Shown: positions 8,237 through 19,900, counted from the first letter of the stretch. The stretch is 64,000 nucleotides of DNA from an uncultured Desulfatitalea sp. (GCA_937868765.1 CALMNL010000006.1:186001-250000), one strand, 5' to 3'. Program-made: numbers and translations. Notes: generated from the letters alone by a model not told the origin.

Positions 8237-8926
8237 ATGAGCCCGTCCAATCGGCCCTCCCGGCCGTTGATCGTCACCATCGACGGCCCGGCCGGGGCCG
8301 GCAAGACCACGGTGAGCAAGCTTCTGGCCAAGCAATTGGGCTATCGCTACCTCGATACCGGGGCGCTTTACCGCGGTGTGGCCGTGGCGGCCCGGCAGGC
8401 CGGGGTCTCCCCGGAGGACGATGCGGGCCTGGAAGTCCTTTGCCGAAGCATCAAGCTGGATCTGATCCCCCAGGAAGAGGGCCTGCGTCTCCTGCTTAAC
8501 GGCGACGATATCACTGCCCTGATCCGCACGCCCCAGATCTCCATGTTGGCCTCGGCCGTTTCGGCCCGACCGGTGGTGCGCGCCTTCCTGATGTCCACCC
8601 AGCGTGACCTGGCCGCCCGCAAGGGGGTCGTGGCCGAAGGCCGCGACATGGGCACCGTGGTTTTCCCCGAGGCCGAAGCCAAGTTCTTCCTGGACGCCGA
8701 CGCGCAGATCCGGGCCAGACGGCGCTACGAGGAGCTCAATGGCACGGCGGAGGCCCCCTCCCTGGCCTCCGTGGAAGGCCAGATGCGCCAGCGCGACCGC
8801 AACGATGCCACCCGCGCGGTGGCGCCGCTGCAGCCGGCCGCCGATGCCATCCGCATCGATTCGACGCATCTCTCCCTGGCACAGGTGGTCGAGCGTATGC
8901 TGCTCCATATTCACCGGATCGCCTAG
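8237..8926 (+). CDS. cmk: Cytidylate kinase
   Basis: 229 residues from ATG 8237, chosen because AAAGGAG lies six bases upstream and it places the P-loop (IDGPAGAGKTT) near the N-terminus as in other Cmk proteins; an in-frame ATG at 8165 inside hisC is unlikely. Phosphorylates CMP and dCMP with ATP. Further motifs: LGYRYLDTGALYRG, VAEGRDMGTVVFPEAEAKFFL and RQRDRNDATRAVAPL in the lid/CMP-binding region. Cmk is commonly located before rpsA, as here, with a 295-base gap containing the rpsA promoter. Confidence 0.95.
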   Translation: MSPSNRPSRPLIVTIDGPAGAGKTTVSKLLAKQLGYRYLDTGALYRGVAVAARQAGVSPEDDAGLEVLCRSIKLDLIPQEEGLRLLLNGDDITALIRTPQISMLASAVSARPVVRAFLMSTQRDLAARKGVVAEGRDMGTVVFPEAEAKFFLDADAQIRARRRYEELNGTAEAPSLASVEGQMRQRDRNDATRAVAPLQPAADAIRIDSTHLSLAQVVERMLLHIHRIA

Positions 8927-9131
8927 CTGTCCGGGGCCGCTCGGCAAGCACTTCGTCGTTCCAGGGTCCCGATTTGTGCGGAAGGGTTTTACCTCAATGC
9001 CCAAACCGCGGCCATGGCAGGCGCTTTCGTAACGTTTGCCGGCGAAGATCGGGCCAGGGCGAACCAGGCCGGAATGTGCAGTCGCGACGCCGTTTTCGGG
9101 CATGCCCCGGGTGTTGAAACCAACTTTATCG

Positions 9132-9160
9132 TTGCATTTTAAGGCCCCGTTGTTTATAGT
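9132..9160 (+). promoter_or_regulatory. rpsA promoter
   Basis: TTGCAT (9132-9137), 17-base spacer, TATAGT (9155-9160), a close sigma-70 match. Transcription would begin near 9167, giving a roughly 55-base leader to the rpsA ATG. The remainder of the 295-base cmk-rpsA gap (8927-9131) shows nothing else. Confidence 0.7.
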
Positions 9161-9221
9161 GCCGCCTTACGCTACCGCCCCGTGCGGTGCGAAATTCGGC
9201 AGAGGGGGACCTTAGAAGCAA

Positions 9222-11003
9222 ATGAATAACATCGCAGACAACGACATCGAAGCCACCACCGATCCAGACACCTTAGATTCCAATTCCGAAGAACAAATCG
9301 CCGGCAAGAAGAGAGAGGGGGCGGAAGCCTCCATGGACGACCTCATGGACCTGTATGAGGAGAGTTTCAAGCGCTTTGCCGAAGGCGAGGTTGTGACCGG
9401 ACGCATCATCTCCGTGGACAAAGACCACGTGCTTGTCGATATCGGCTACAAATCCGAAGGCCAGATCCGCATCAACGAATTCATGGATGAAAAGGGCCAG
9501 GTCAAGGCGAAGCCGGGCGATCGCATCGAAGTCATGGTGGAGTGGTGGGACGATGAAAACGAAGTCGTCGTGCTCTCCAAGGAGAAGGCCGAGAAGGTCA
9601 AGGTATGGGAAGAGATCAAGAAAGCCTTCGAGGCGGATCAGCCCATCGAAGGCGTTATCGCAAGCCGCGTCAAGGGCGGCTTCTCCGTGGATATCGGCGT
9701 CAATGCCTTCCTGCCGGGCTCCCAGGCCGATCTGCGCCCTGTGCGCAACCTGGATGAGATGGTCGGCAAGACCTACAAGTTCAAGATCCTCAAGTTTAAC
9801 CGCAAGCGCAGCAATATCGTGCTGTCGCGGCGCGTGATCCTCGAAACCGAGCGGGAATCCAAGCGCAGCGCCACGCTCTCCTCGATCCACGAGGGCAAGG
9901 TGGTGACCGGTCACGTGAAGAATATCACCGAGTACGGCGTGTTCGTGGACCTGGGCGGCGTGGACGGTCTGCTGCATATCACCGATATTTCCTGGGGCCG
10001 GGTGAAGCACCCCTCGGAGCTTTTCTCCGTGGGCGATGAGATCAAGGTGAAGATCCTCAATCTCGACCTGGAAAGGGAGCGCGTTTCCCTGGGCATGAAG
10101 CAGTTGGCCCCCGATCCCTGGACCCTGGCAGCCCAGAAGTACACTGTCGGTTCGCGGGTCTCCGGCCGCGTGGTGAGCCTGACCGATTACGGCGCCTTCG
10201 TGGAGCTGGAAGAGGGGATCGAAGGCCTGATCCACGTCTCCGAGATGTCCTGGACGCGCAAAGTGCGCCATCCCAACAAAGTGGTATCGGTGGGTGAAGA
10301 GGTGGAAGCGGTGGTGCTGGATATCAAGCCGGAAAACCGCCGCATCTCCCTGGGCATGAAGCAGGCCGTGCCCAATCCGTGGGACGTGATCAGTGACAAG
10401 TACCCGGTGGGCACCACCATCGAAGGCAAGATCAAGAATATCACCGACTTCGGTCTGTTCATCGGCATCGATGAAGGCATCGACGGCCTGGTGCACATCT
10501 CCGATCTCTCCTGGACCAAGCGCATCAAGCACCCCTCGGAGATCTACAAGAAGGGCGATACGGTGCAGGCCATCGTGCTGGAGATCGACAAGGACAACGA
10601 ACGCTTCTCCCTGGGCGTCAAGCAACTGCATGCCGATCCCTGGAACACCGTGGCCCAGCGCTATGATGTGGGCAAGGAGATCACCGGCACCGTGACCAAC
10701 GTCACCGACTTCGGCGTTTTCGTGGAGCTGGAAGAGGGCATCGAAGGCCTGGTGCACGTCTCCGAGATCAGCAAAGAGAAGATCAAGACCCCTGTGGGTA
10801 TGTTCAACGTGGGCGATGCCATTAAGGCCCGGGTGATGAACATCAACGGTGAAGAGCGGCGCATCGGACTCTCCATCAAACGGCTGGAGATGGAAAGCGA
10901 CCATGAGTTGCTCAGCGAGTACGTGAACAACATGGGGCCGGCCACCTCGACCTTCGGCGAGCTTTTGCGCGAAAACCTTCAGGAAAAGCTGAACGAAGAG
11001 TAG
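9222..11003 (+). CDS. rpsA: 30S ribosomal protein S1
   Basis: 593 residues, slightly longer than the 557 of E. coli because of an acidic N-terminal tail of about 45 residues. Six S1 (OB-fold) repeats can be followed; the last four are most regular, each with G.V..ITDFG.F.....I.GL.H.S.. and ending in RISLGMKQ or RFSLGVKQ. S1 binds mRNA leaders and helps unfold them on the 30S subunit; domains 1-2 dock on the ribosome. Own promoter upstream and a terminator 30 bases downstream indicate a single-gene unit. Confidence 0.96.
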   Translation: MNNIADNDIEATTDPDTLDSNSEEQIAGKKREGAEASMDDLMDLYEESFKRFAEGEVVTGRIISVDKDHVLVDIGYKSEGQIRINEFMDEKGQVKAKPGDRIEVMVEWWDDENEVVVLSKEKAEKVKVWEEIKKAFEADQPIEGVIASRVKGGFSVDIGVNAFLPGSQADLRPVRNLDEMVGKTYKFKILKFNRKRSNIVLSRRVILETERESKRSATLSSIHEGKVVTGHVKNITEYGVFVDLGGVDGLLHITDISWGRVKHPSELFSVGDEIKVKILNLDLERERVSLGMKQLAPDPWTLAAQKYTVGSRVSGRVVSLTDYGAFVELEEGIEGLIHVSEMSWTRKVRHPNKVVSVGEEVEAVVLDIKPENRRISLGMKQAVPNPWDVISDKYPVGTTIEGKIKNITDFGLFIGIDEGIDGLVHISDLSWTKRIKHPSEIYKKGDTVQAIVLEIDKDNERFSLGVKQLHADPWNTVAQRYDVGKEITGTVTNVTDFGVFVELEEGIEGLVHVSEISKEKIKTPVGMFNVGDAIKARVMNINGEERRIGLSIKRLEMESDHELLSEYVNNMGPATSTFGELLRENLQEKLNEE

Positions 11004-11033
11004 AACCGACCTCGTCCATAACTATCGATCGCT

Positions 11034-11075
11034 ACGGCCGGCAGGGAAGAGAATCTCCGTCGGCCGTTTTCTTTT
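11034..11075 (+). terminator. rpsA terminator
   Basis: ACGGCCG (11034-11040) pairs with CGGCCGT (11061-11067), with partial pairing of the inner AGGGA/TCTCC, followed by TTTTCTTTT. Located 30 bases after the rpsA stop. Confidence 0.75.
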
Positions 11076-11171
11076 ACTACATGCGAGGCATTGCGGTCAG
11101 CCGCGGTGCGGCGGCGTATATTCCGTATCCAAACCCATGCGGTCATGCGTACGGATGAAGGAGCGTGCGAC

Positions 11172-12053
11172 ATGTTTTTACGAAGACATCCCTACTTGTT
11201 CTTTCTGCTGATCCTGGCCGGTCTGGGCACGGTGGCCATGGTTTCGTTGGCCATGGTTGTCGTGACCGTGGGGGGTGACAGCACGGATGGCGGCGACAAA
11301 GTGGGCGTCATCGAGATTACCGGCGCCATCGTGGACAGCCAGGCGATCATCGAGGAACTCAAGGCTTTCCGTGAAGACGAAGAGGTCAAAGCCATCGTGG
11401 TGCGCATCGATTCCCCCGGCGGCGGCGTCGGGCCTTCCCAGGAGATATACCGTGAGATCCGCAAGACCGTGGCGGAGAAGAAGGTGATCGTTTCCATGGG
11501 GTCGGTGGCAGCCTCGGGCGGGTACTATGTGGCGGCCGCCAGCGACGGCATCGTCGCCAACCCCGGCACCATCACCGGAAGCATCGGCGTCATCATGGGC
11601 TACACCAACTTCGAGGCCCTCATGCAGAAGATCGGCTTGACCCCCGTGGTGATCAAGAGCGGAGAATACAAGGATCTTGGCTCTCCGGCGCGCCCCATGA
11701 CCGCCAAGGAGAAGAGCCTGCTGGAGGAGGTGACGCGCACCATCCACCGTCAGTTCGTGGAGGATATCGCCGCCGGACGCGCCATGGCGACGGACAAGGT
11801 GCAGGCCATCGCCGACGGCCGTATCTTCACCGGCGAAGAAGCCCGGAAACTGGGCCTGGTGGACCGCCTGGGCAATTTTGAGGATGCCGTGCAGTGGGCC
11901 GGTGAACTGGGGGGCATCGAGGGCGAAGTGGAGACGATCTACCCTGAAAAAGAGCGTCCCTCGTTCATCGAGTACCTCTTGGAATCGGCGCTGCATTTAT
12001 GGGATCAAGGCGGCCTGCGCAACCGATTGGCGCCGGCCGCTATCATGCGATGA
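11172..12053 (+). CDS. sppA: Signal peptide peptidase SppA, 36K type
   Basis: 293 residues from ATG 11172 (AAGGAG upstream), giving one N-terminal membrane helix (about 7-32) as in the short SppA class. A serine protease with a Ser-Lys dyad that degrades cleaved signal peptides on the periplasmic face of the inner membrane. The nucleophile Ser is in SVAASGGYYVA and the general-base Lys in PVVIKSGEYKD; VRIDSPGGGVGPSQE forms the oxyanion region. Starts upstream of 11172 would add a charged tail before the anchor. Convergent with the YciO-family gene 35 bases away. Confidence 0.9.
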   Translation: MFLRRHPYLFFLLILAGLGTVAMVSLAMVVVTVGGDSTDGGDKVGVIEITGAIVDSQAIIEELKAFREDEEVKAIVVRIDSPGGGVGPSQEIYREIRKTVAEKKVIVSMGSVAASGGYYVAAASDGIVANPGTITGSIGVIMGYTNFEALMQKIGLTPVVIKSGEYKDLGSPARPMTAKEKSLLEEVTRTIHRQFVEDIAAGRAMATDKVQAIADGRIFTGEEARKLGLVDRLGNFEDAVQWAGELGGIEGEVETIYPEKERPSFIEYLLESALHLWDQGGLRNRLAPAAIMR

Positions 12054-12088
12054 CGGGGTGCGCCTTCTTTCGTGGCAGCCTGGTGGGT

Positions 12089-12697
12089 CTATTCCAGCGA
12101 GCTGACGTCTCCCAATCCCTTGCGCAACACTTCGGGTTCGTCGCCGATGAGCGAGACGACGCTGGAGGGAATGCCCGGGACCGGGCCGCCGTCGATGACC
12201 AGATCGAGGAGTTTGCCGAACTGGGACTCGATGAGCCAGGGTTCGCTGAGCAGTTCATCCTCGTTCGTGGCGGCGCTGGTGGAAAGAATGGGGTTGCCCA
12301 GCGCATTGATGATCGCCATGCAGATGGGGTTGTTCGGAACGCGGATGCCCGCCGTTTTACGCTTGGTCAACATCATCTTGGGCACGAGGTTCGACCCATC
12401 CAGGATGAAGGTGTAAGGGCCCGGCAACAGCCGGCGCATGGTCTTGTAAGCGTAGTTCGAGACCTTGGCATACTGGCTGATGTTTTTCAGATCCGAACAG
12501 ATGAAGCTGAAGGGCTTGTTCTTGGGTCTCTGCTTGATCTGGTAGACCCGTTCGATGGCCTTCTTGTTCATGATGTCGCAGCCGATGCCGTAGATGGTAT
12601 CGGTGGGATAGGCGATCACGCCGCCATTGCGCAGCAGTTCCACCACCTGGTTGATTTTGCGGTCGGGCGGATTGATGGGGTTGATCTCCAGCAGCAC
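12089..12697 (-). CDS. Sua5/YciO/YrdC-family threonylcarbamoyl-AMP synthase-like protein
   Basis: 202 residues, GTG start with AGGAAGAG upstream. The YrdC fold motifs are clear: VIAYPTDTIYGIGCD, KQRPKNKPFSFICSD, LLPGPYTFIL, KRKTAGIRVPN and LSTSAATNEDE. The length and details match the YciO branch more than TsaC. TsaC/Sua5 enzymes make threonylcarbamoyl-AMP for t6A37 tRNA modification; YciO proteins share the fold but show weak activity. If no other tsaC exists in the genome this gene would serve. Notable also because a TsaA/TrmO protein, acting on the same tRNA base, is encoded at 56802. Confidence 0.82.
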   Translation of the reverse strand: MLLEINPINPPDRKINQVVELLRNGGVIAYPTDTIYGIGCDIMNKKAIERVYQIKQRPKNKPFSFICSDLKNISQYAKVSNYAYKTMRRLLPGPYTFILDGSNLVPKMMLTKRKTAGIRVPNNPICMAIINALGNPILSTSAATNEDELLSEPWLIESQFGKLLDLVIDGGPVPGIPSSVVSLIGDEPEVLRKGLGDVSSLE

Positions 12698-12834
12698 GTT
12701 ATTATCTCTTCCTGTGAGGTTGAACCAAGCGCTTGAACGATGCGAGATTCATAGTATGGGCCATCCGTGGATGTCAAATCTCAAATTCCGGCGTTCGCAA
12801 TGCAGGGTTGATCGGCTAACACAAGATATGGTAA

Positions 12835-14385
<1,551 letters not shown>

Positions 14386-17300
14386 ATGACGGCCACCCCC
14401 GCCGATTTCGTTCATCTCCACGTACACACCATGTACAGCCTGCTCGATGGGGCCATCCGCCTGGACGGCCTCTTCAAGCGGGTCAAAGAGTTCGGTATGC
14501 ACAGCGTGGCCATGACCGATCACGGCACCATGTTCAACGTGCTCGAATTCTACACCAAGGCGGTCAAGGACGGCATCAAGCCGATCATCGGCTGCGAGTG
14601 TTACGTGGCGCCGCGGACCATGGCCGACAAGACCTCCCTGGACGCCAAGGGGGTCACCCACCTGGTGCTGCTGGCCGAGAACCAGCAGGGCTACCGCAAC
14701 CTGTGCCGCCTGGCCTCCGTCGCCCAGGCCGAAGGCTTCTACTACCGCCCGCGGATCGACAAGCAGGTGCTGCGCGAGCACTGCGCCGGCCTGATCGCCA
14801 TGTCCGCCTGCCTGCACGGCGAGATCCCCCAGTTCATCATGCAGGGCCGCCCGGACAAGGCCGAGGAATCGGCACGCTTCTTCCAGCAGCTCTTCGGCGA
14901 GGACCGGTTCTTTCTGGAGGTGCAGAACAACGGTTTGGCCGCCCAGGACACGGTCAATGCGGCCCTGCGCGAAATGAGTGCCAGACTGGGGATCCCCCTG
15001 GTGGCCAGCAACGACTGCCACTACCTCGACAAGGAAGACGTGCGCGCCCACGACGTGCTTTTGTGCGTGCAGACCGGCAAGACCGTCAACGACACCGACC
15101 GCTTCCGTTTCCGCACCGATCAGCTCTACTTCAAATCCCGGGAAGAGATGATCGCCTACTTCAAGGATTTTCCCGGTGCCATCGACCACACGGTGGAAAT
15201 CGCCAAACGCTGTGATGTTTCGTTCGACCTGAAGAGCTATCACTTCCCCCACTTTGAGGACCCGTCGGGGCTGAGCGCCGCGGACCTCTTCACGCGCAAG
15301 GCCCGTGAAGGGTTCGAAAGGGTCTGGCAGATGATCCGGACCAAGCGGCCGGACGTTGACGAAAAGATTTACCGCGACCGCCTGGAGTACGAAATCGGCG
15401 TGATCAACAAGATGGGCTTTCCGGGATACTTTCTCATCGTGGCCGATTTCATCAACTACGCCAAGAACAACCACATTCCGGTCGGTCCGGGGCGCGGCTC
15501 GGCGGCCGGCAGCCTGGTGGCCTATGCCCTGCGCATCACCGATCTGGACCCCATCGAGCACGGCCTGATCTTCGAGCGCTTCCTCAATCCCGACCGCATC
15601 AGCATGCCCGACATCGACGTGGACTTCTGCATCAACGGCCGGGAGAATGTCTTCAAATATGTGGTGGATCGCTACGGCGGCGGCGATTACGTGGCCCAGA
15701 TCATCACCTACGGAAAGCTCAAGACGCGCGCCGTGATCCGGGACGTGGGCCGGGCCCTGGGCATCGCCCTGAGCGAGGTGGACGCCATCGCCAAGCTGGT
15801 GCCCGACGAGCTGAACATCTCCCTGGACAAGGCCCTGGAGAAAGAGCCCCAACTGCGCGAACTGGAGGAGACGCGGCCCGAGGTGGCCGAACTGATCAGC
15901 ATCTGCCGCACCTTGGAGGGGCTGCCGCGCCACGCCTCGACCCACGCGGCCGGGGTGGTGATCGGCGACAAGCCCCTGGTCGACTATCTGCCCCTGTACC
16001 GCGGTAAAAAGGGCGAAGTGGTGACCCAGTTCGACATGAAGCATGTGGAGATGATCGGGCTGGTCAAATTCGACTTCCTCGGCCTGCGCAACCTCACCGT
16101 CATCGACCACGCCCTGGCCCTCATCCGCCAGCAGGGCAAGCAGCCGCCGGATCTCTCCAACCTCGACTTCGACGACCGGCCCACCTACGACCTGCTGGCT
16201 GCCGGCGACACCACCGGCGTCTTCCAACTGGAATCCTCGGGCATGAAGGATCTGCTGGCGCGCCTCAAGCCCGAATCCTTCGCAGATATCACCGCCCTGG
16301 TGGCCCTCTACCGGCCCGGCCCCCTGGACAGCGGCATGGTGGACGACTTCGTCGAGCGCAAGCACGGCCGCAAGCCCGTGGAGTACATGTTCCCGGAACT
16401 GGAACCGCTGCTCAAGGAGACCTACGGGGTCATCGTCTACCAGGAACAGGTCATGAAGATCGCCAGCGTGCTCGCCAGTTATACCATGGGCGACTCCGAC
16501 GGCCTGCGCAAGGCCATGGGCAAGAAAATCGCCGCCATGATGGCCGAGCACCGCGAGCGCTTCGTCAAGGGCGCCGTGGCCAACGGCCACGACGAGAAGA
16601 AGGCCATCGCCCTGTTCGATCTCATGGAGAAGTTCGGCGGCTACGGCTTCAACAAGTCCCACAGCGCGGCCTACGCTCTGATCGCTTATCAGACCGCCTA
16701 TCTCAAGGCGCATTTTCCCGTGGAGTTCATCGCGGCCCTGCTGACCAGCGAAATGCACTCCATCGACGGCGTGGTCAAGTACATCAACGAGTGCCGCACC
16801 CACCAGATCCAGGTGCTGCCGCCCGACGTCAACAGCGGCGATACCACCTTCACCGTGGCCGACGGCAAGATCCGTTTCGGGCTGGTGGCGGTGAAGAATG
16901 TGGGCGAGGGCGCCGTGGAAGTCATCGCCGAGGAGCGCCGGGCCAACGGTCCGTTCAAAACGATCTTCGATTTCTGCGAGCGTGTGGACCTGCGCAAGGT
17001 CAACAAACGCGTGCTGGAGAGTTTGATCGCCTGCGGCGCCTTCGACGGCACCGCCGCCAAACGCTCCCAGATGATGGCCATTCTGGAAGAAGCCCTGGAT
17101 TACGGCCAGAAGGTGCAGAAGGAGAAGTGCGACCCCCAGATGGGGCTCTTCGAAGAGAACAACGACTGCACCCTCTCCATGACGCCGCCGGCCCTGCCCA
17201 ACCTCCCCGAGTGGCCCGAACGCGAGCGCCTGACCCGGGAGAAAGAGGCCCTGGGCTTCTACATCTCGGGCCATCCTCTGGCACCGCACCACAAAACCAT

Positions 17301-17913
17301 GGCCAAGTTCAGCACAGTCACGAGCGGTGCCACCGAGGAGGCCGCCGACGGGCAGACCGTACGCATGGGCGGCATGGTGACCAGCCGCAAGACCATCCGT
17401 ACCAAGAAAGAAGAGTTGATGGCCTTCGTGCAGATGGAGGACATGGAGGGCGGTATCGAGGTGGTCATCTTCCCATCGGTTTACGCTGCCTGCCAGCACC
17501 TGCTCACCGATGACCGGCCCATCATGGTGCAGGGCAAGCTGCAGAAGGATGAAAAGGGGCCCAAGCTGCTGGCCGATGCGGTGATTCCCATGGAGGAGGC
17601 CGAAACCCTCTGGACCGCCGAAGTGCACTTCAACATCGACGTGACGCGCACCGACAAGGAGAAATTGGAGCGCCTGCGGGACCTCATCCGCCGCTACCCC
17701 GGCGACTGTTCGGGCTGGCTGCATCTGAAAATGGAAGAAGATGTGGAGACCATCGTGGCCATGTCCGAACAGTGGCGCATGCAGCCCGGCGAGGCCTTCA
17801 ACCGTGAAGTGAACGCCCTGCTCGGCTATGCCGCGGTGGAGACGCGCTGCGGCGAGATCAAGCCGGCCGAAGGTAACGGCCACAGGCCCCGCAACGGCCG
17901 CAGGGCGCACTAG
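14386..17913 (+). CDS. dnaE: DNA polymerase III alpha subunit
   Basis: 1175 residues, normal for DnaE1. Replicative polymerase. N-terminal PHP domain (HLHVHTMYSLLDG, TDHGTM) retains metal-site-like His residues; polymerase catalytic Asp residues lie in MPDIDVDFC, preceded by GPGRGSAAGSLVAY. The helix-hairpin-helix region and an OB domain (MGGMVTSRKTIRTKK) follow, with a C-terminal DNA/tau-interacting part. The ATG abuts the guaB stop with no gap. A 1677-codon minus-strand frame covers guaB and dnaE but is an antisense shadow of high-GC codon bias. Confidence 0.96.
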   Translation: MTATPADFVHLHVHTMYSLLDGAIRLDGLFKRVKEFGMHSVAMTDHGTMFNVLEFYTKAVKDGIKPIIGCECYVAPRTMADKTSLDAKGVTHLVLLAENQQGYRNLCRLASVAQAEGFYYRPRIDKQVLREHCAGLIAMSACLHGEIPQFIMQGRPDKAEESARFFQQLFGEDRFFLEVQNNGLAAQDTVNAALREMSARLGIPLVASNDCHYLDKEDVRAHDVLLCVQTGKTVNDTDRFRFRTDQLYFKSREEMIAYFKDFPGAIDHTVEIAKRCDVSFDLKSYHFPHFEDPSGLSAADLFTRKAREGFERVWQMIRTKRPDVDEKIYRDRLEYEIGVINKMGFPGYFLIVADFINYAKNNHIPVGPGRGSAAGSLVAYALRITDLDPIEHGLIFERFLNPDRISMPDIDVDFCINGRENVFKYVVDRYGGGDYVAQIITYGKLKTRAVIRDVGRALGIALSEVDAIAKLVPDELNISLDKALEKEPQLRELEETRPEVAELISICRTLEGLPRHASTHAAGVVIGDKPLVDYLPLYRGKKGEVVTQFDMKHVEMIGLVKFDFLGLRNLTVIDHALALIRQQGKQPPDLSNLDFDDRPTYDLLAAGDTTGVFQLESSGMKDLLARLKPESFADITALVALYRPGPLDSGMVDDFVERKHGRKPVEYMFPELEPLLKETYGVIVYQEQVMKIASVLASYTMGDSDGLRKAMGKKIAAMMAEHRERFVKGAVANGHDEKKAIALFDLMEKFGGYGFNKSHSAAYALIAYQTAYLKAHFPVEFIAALLTSEMHSIDGVVKYINECRTHQIQVLPPDVNSGDTTFTVADGKIRFGLVAVKNVGEGAVEVIAEERRANGPFKTIFDFCERVDLRKVNKRVLESLIACGAFDGTAAKRSQMMAILEEALDYGQKVQKEKCDPQMGLFEENNDCTLSMTPPALPNLPEWPERERLTREKEALGFYISGHPLAPHHKTMAKFSTVTSGATEEAADGQTVRMGGMVTSRKTIRTKKEELMAFVQMEDMEGGIEVVIFPSVYAACQHLLTDDRPIMVQGKLQKDEKGPKLLADAVIPMEEAETLWTAEVHFNIDVTRTDKEKLERLRDLIRRYPGDCSGWLHLKMEEDVETIVAMSEQWRMQPGEAFNREVNALLGYAAVETRCGEIKPAEGNGHRPRNGRRAH

Positions 17914-17946
17914 AAGAACGCGTTAGCCGCAAAGGATCGGAAGGAT

Positions 17947-19086
17947 ATGCAAGTACCATTGTTGGATTTGAAAGCGCAGTACCAGCAGATCAAGGCTGAA
18001 GTACGAACACGCATGGATGAAATCTGCGAGAGCCAGCAGTTCATCCTCGGACCCCAGGTGGCCCTGATGGAAGAGGCCGTGGCGCAGTACTGCCAGGCAC
18101 CGCATGCCGTGGGGGTCTCGTCGGGCTCCGACGCCCTGATCATTGCCCTCATGGCCGCCGGCATCGGCCCGGGCCACCGGGTGGTGACCACGCCTTACAC
18201 CTTTTTCGCCACGGCCGGTGCCATCGCCCGGGTGGGCGCCCTGCCGGTCTTCGTGGATGTCGAAGTCGACACCTATAACCTCGACCCGGCACAGTTCGCG
18301 GCGGTCATGGCGCAAATGAGTCCGGGCGAGCGGGAGACGGTCAAAGCGGTCATCCCGGTGCACCTCTATGGCCAGTGCGCCGAGATGGACCCGATCCTGG
18401 AAACGAGCCGGCAGTACAATTTAACGGTCATCGAAGACGCGGCTCAGGCCATCGGCGCTGAATACAAAGGCCGGCGGGCCGGCAGCATGGGTGATTTCGG
18501 CTGCTTTTCATTCTTTCCCTCCAAGAACCTGGGGGCTTTCGGCGACGGCGGCCTGGTCACCTGCCCGACCCAGGCGATGGACCAGCGGCTGCGCCTGCTG
18601 CGCATGCACGGTATGGAGCCCAAATACTACCATCACGCCATCGGCGGCAATTTCCGCCTGGACGCCCTGCAGGCCGCCATTGTGGCCGTGAAGCTGCCCT
18701 ACCTGGACGGCTGGAGCCAGGCGCGGCAGAAGAACGCCGCCCTTTACCGTCGACTGTTCCAGGAGGCCGGTCTGGCCGGACGCATCGGCCTGCCCGTGGC
18801 GAAGCAGAACCGTCACATCTACAACCAGTTCGTGATCCGCGTGCCGAAAGAGCGCGATGCTCTGCGCAAATATCTCGCCGATCAACAGATCGGCAGCGAA
18901 GTATACTACCCGGTACCACTGCACCGGCAGGCCTGCTTCGCCTACCTGGGCTACCAGGCCGGCGATTTTCCCGTCTCGGAGCAGGCGGCCGCCGAGACCC
19001 TGGCGTTGCCGGTCTATCCAGAATTGAAAGCTGACCAATTGGCTTTTGTGGTGGAGAAAATCGGGGAGTTTCTGAACAATGGCTGA
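17947..19086 (+). CDS. DegT/DnrJ/EryC1/StrS-family PLP aminotransferase
   Basis: 379 residues. Members transaminate nucleotide-linked keto sugars for surface polysaccharides and antibiotics. Seen: SSGSDALIIALMA, TTPYTFFATAGAI, HLYGQCAEMD, EDAAQAIGAEYKG and the Lys-bearing FSFFPSKNLGAFGDGG that forms the PLP aldimine. RLDALQAAIVAVKLPYL follows. The substrate is unknown. It sits 33 bases after dnaE and overlaps mqnD by eight bases, so it is part of the mqn transcript without an obvious step in menaquinone synthesis; sugar metabolism is more likely. Confidence 0.88.
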   Translation: MQVPLLDLKAQYQQIKAEVRTRMDEICESQQFILGPQVALMEEAVAQYCQAPHAVGVSSGSDALIIALMAAGIGPGHRVVTTPYTFFATAGAIARVGALPVFVDVEVDTYNLDPAQFAAVMAQMSPGERETVKAVIPVHLYGQCAEMDPILETSRQYNLTVIEDAAQAIGAEYKGRRAGSMGDFGCFSFFPSKNLGAFGDGGLVTCPTQAMDQRLRLLRMHGMEPKYYHHAIGGNFRLDALQAAIVAVKLPYLDGWSQARQKNAALYRRLFQEAGLAGRIGLPVAKQNRHIYNQFVIRVPKERDALRKYLADQQIGSEVYYPVPLHRQACFAYLGYQAGDFPVSEQAAAETLALPVYPELKADQLAFVVEKIGEFLNNG

Positions 19087-19900
19087 CGGTGCTGCCCGCA
19101 AAATCTCTTTGGGCTTCTCTCCCTGCCCCAACGACACCTTTATCTTCGACGCGCTGGTGAACGGCAGGGTCTCGCTGCCCGGGTGCGCCCTGCGGGCGGT
19201 GCTGCACGATGTGGAGACCTTGAACCAGATGGCCTTTGACCAGGTGCTGGATGTCACCAAGCTCTCTTTTTACGCCTGGCTCAAGGTTCAGGCGAATTAC
19301 CGCCTGCTGGCCAGCGGCGGCGCGCTGGGGTATGGCTGCGGACCCCTGGTGATCGCGCGCAAACCGTTGCGGCGTGAAGACATGTCCGGCTGCCGCATCG
19401 TGCTGCCCGGGCAGTGGACCACGGCCCATCTGCTGTTGCAGCTCTGGGCGCCCGAAGCACGCCAGCGCCGCTTCGTCCCTTATGATCGCATCTTCGCGGC
19501 TCTGGATGCCGGCGAGGCCGACTGCGGGGTCATCATCCACGAGAGCCGTTTTACGTTCCAGGCCGCCGGATTTCAGGCCGTGGTGGATCTGGGTGCCTGG
19601 TGGGAGGCTGAAACCGGCCTGCCCATTCCCCTGGGGTGCATCGCCGCCCACCGTCGGGTGCCCAAGGACCTTCTGCCGCAACTGGAAGAGAAGATCCGGA
19701 ACAGCATCGAGGCGGCGCGGCAGGACCCGCAAAGCGCCCTGCCTTACATCCGCGCCCATGCCCAGGAGATGACCATCGAGGTGCTGCGGGCGCACATCGA
19801 CACCTTCGTCAATGACTTCAGCCGCGATCTGGGCACCACCGGCCGCAAGGCCATCGAGACCCTGGCGGCCCGGGCGCAGCAGGCCGGGTTGCTGGTATGA
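19079..19900 (+). CDS. mqnD: 1,4-dihydroxy-6-naphthoate synthase
   Basis: 273 residues, usual length. Converts cyclic dehypoxanthinyl futalosine to 1,4-dihydroxy-6-naphthoate in the futalosine route to menaquinone. It has a periplasmic-binding-protein-like fold; family segments GFSPCPNDTFIFDAL at the N-terminus, DVTKLSFYAW, ALGYGCGPLVIA, GEADCGVIIHESRFTF and GLPIPLGCIAA are present, including the active-site His in IIHESR. It overlaps degT by eight bases and mqnB by four (ATGA), so the genes are translationally coupled. Confidence 0.93.
   Translation: MADGAARKISLGFSPCPNDTFIFDALVNGRVSLPGCALRAVLHDVETLNQMAFDQVLDVTKLSFYAWLKVQANYRLLASGGALGYGCGPLVIARKPLRREDMSGCRIVLPGQWTTAHLLLQLWAPEARQRRFVPYDRIFAALDAGEADCGVIIHESRFTFQAAGFQAVVDLGAWWEAETGLPIPLGCIAAHRRVPKDLLPQLEEKIRNSIEAARQDPQSALPYIRAHAQEMTIEVLRAHIDTFVNDFSRDLGTTGRKAIETLAARAQQAGLLV

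Noticed and set aside
9273-10904. 543-codon minus-strand frame across rpsA
   Set aside because: Antisense of six S1 repeats; repeats explain its periodic appearance.
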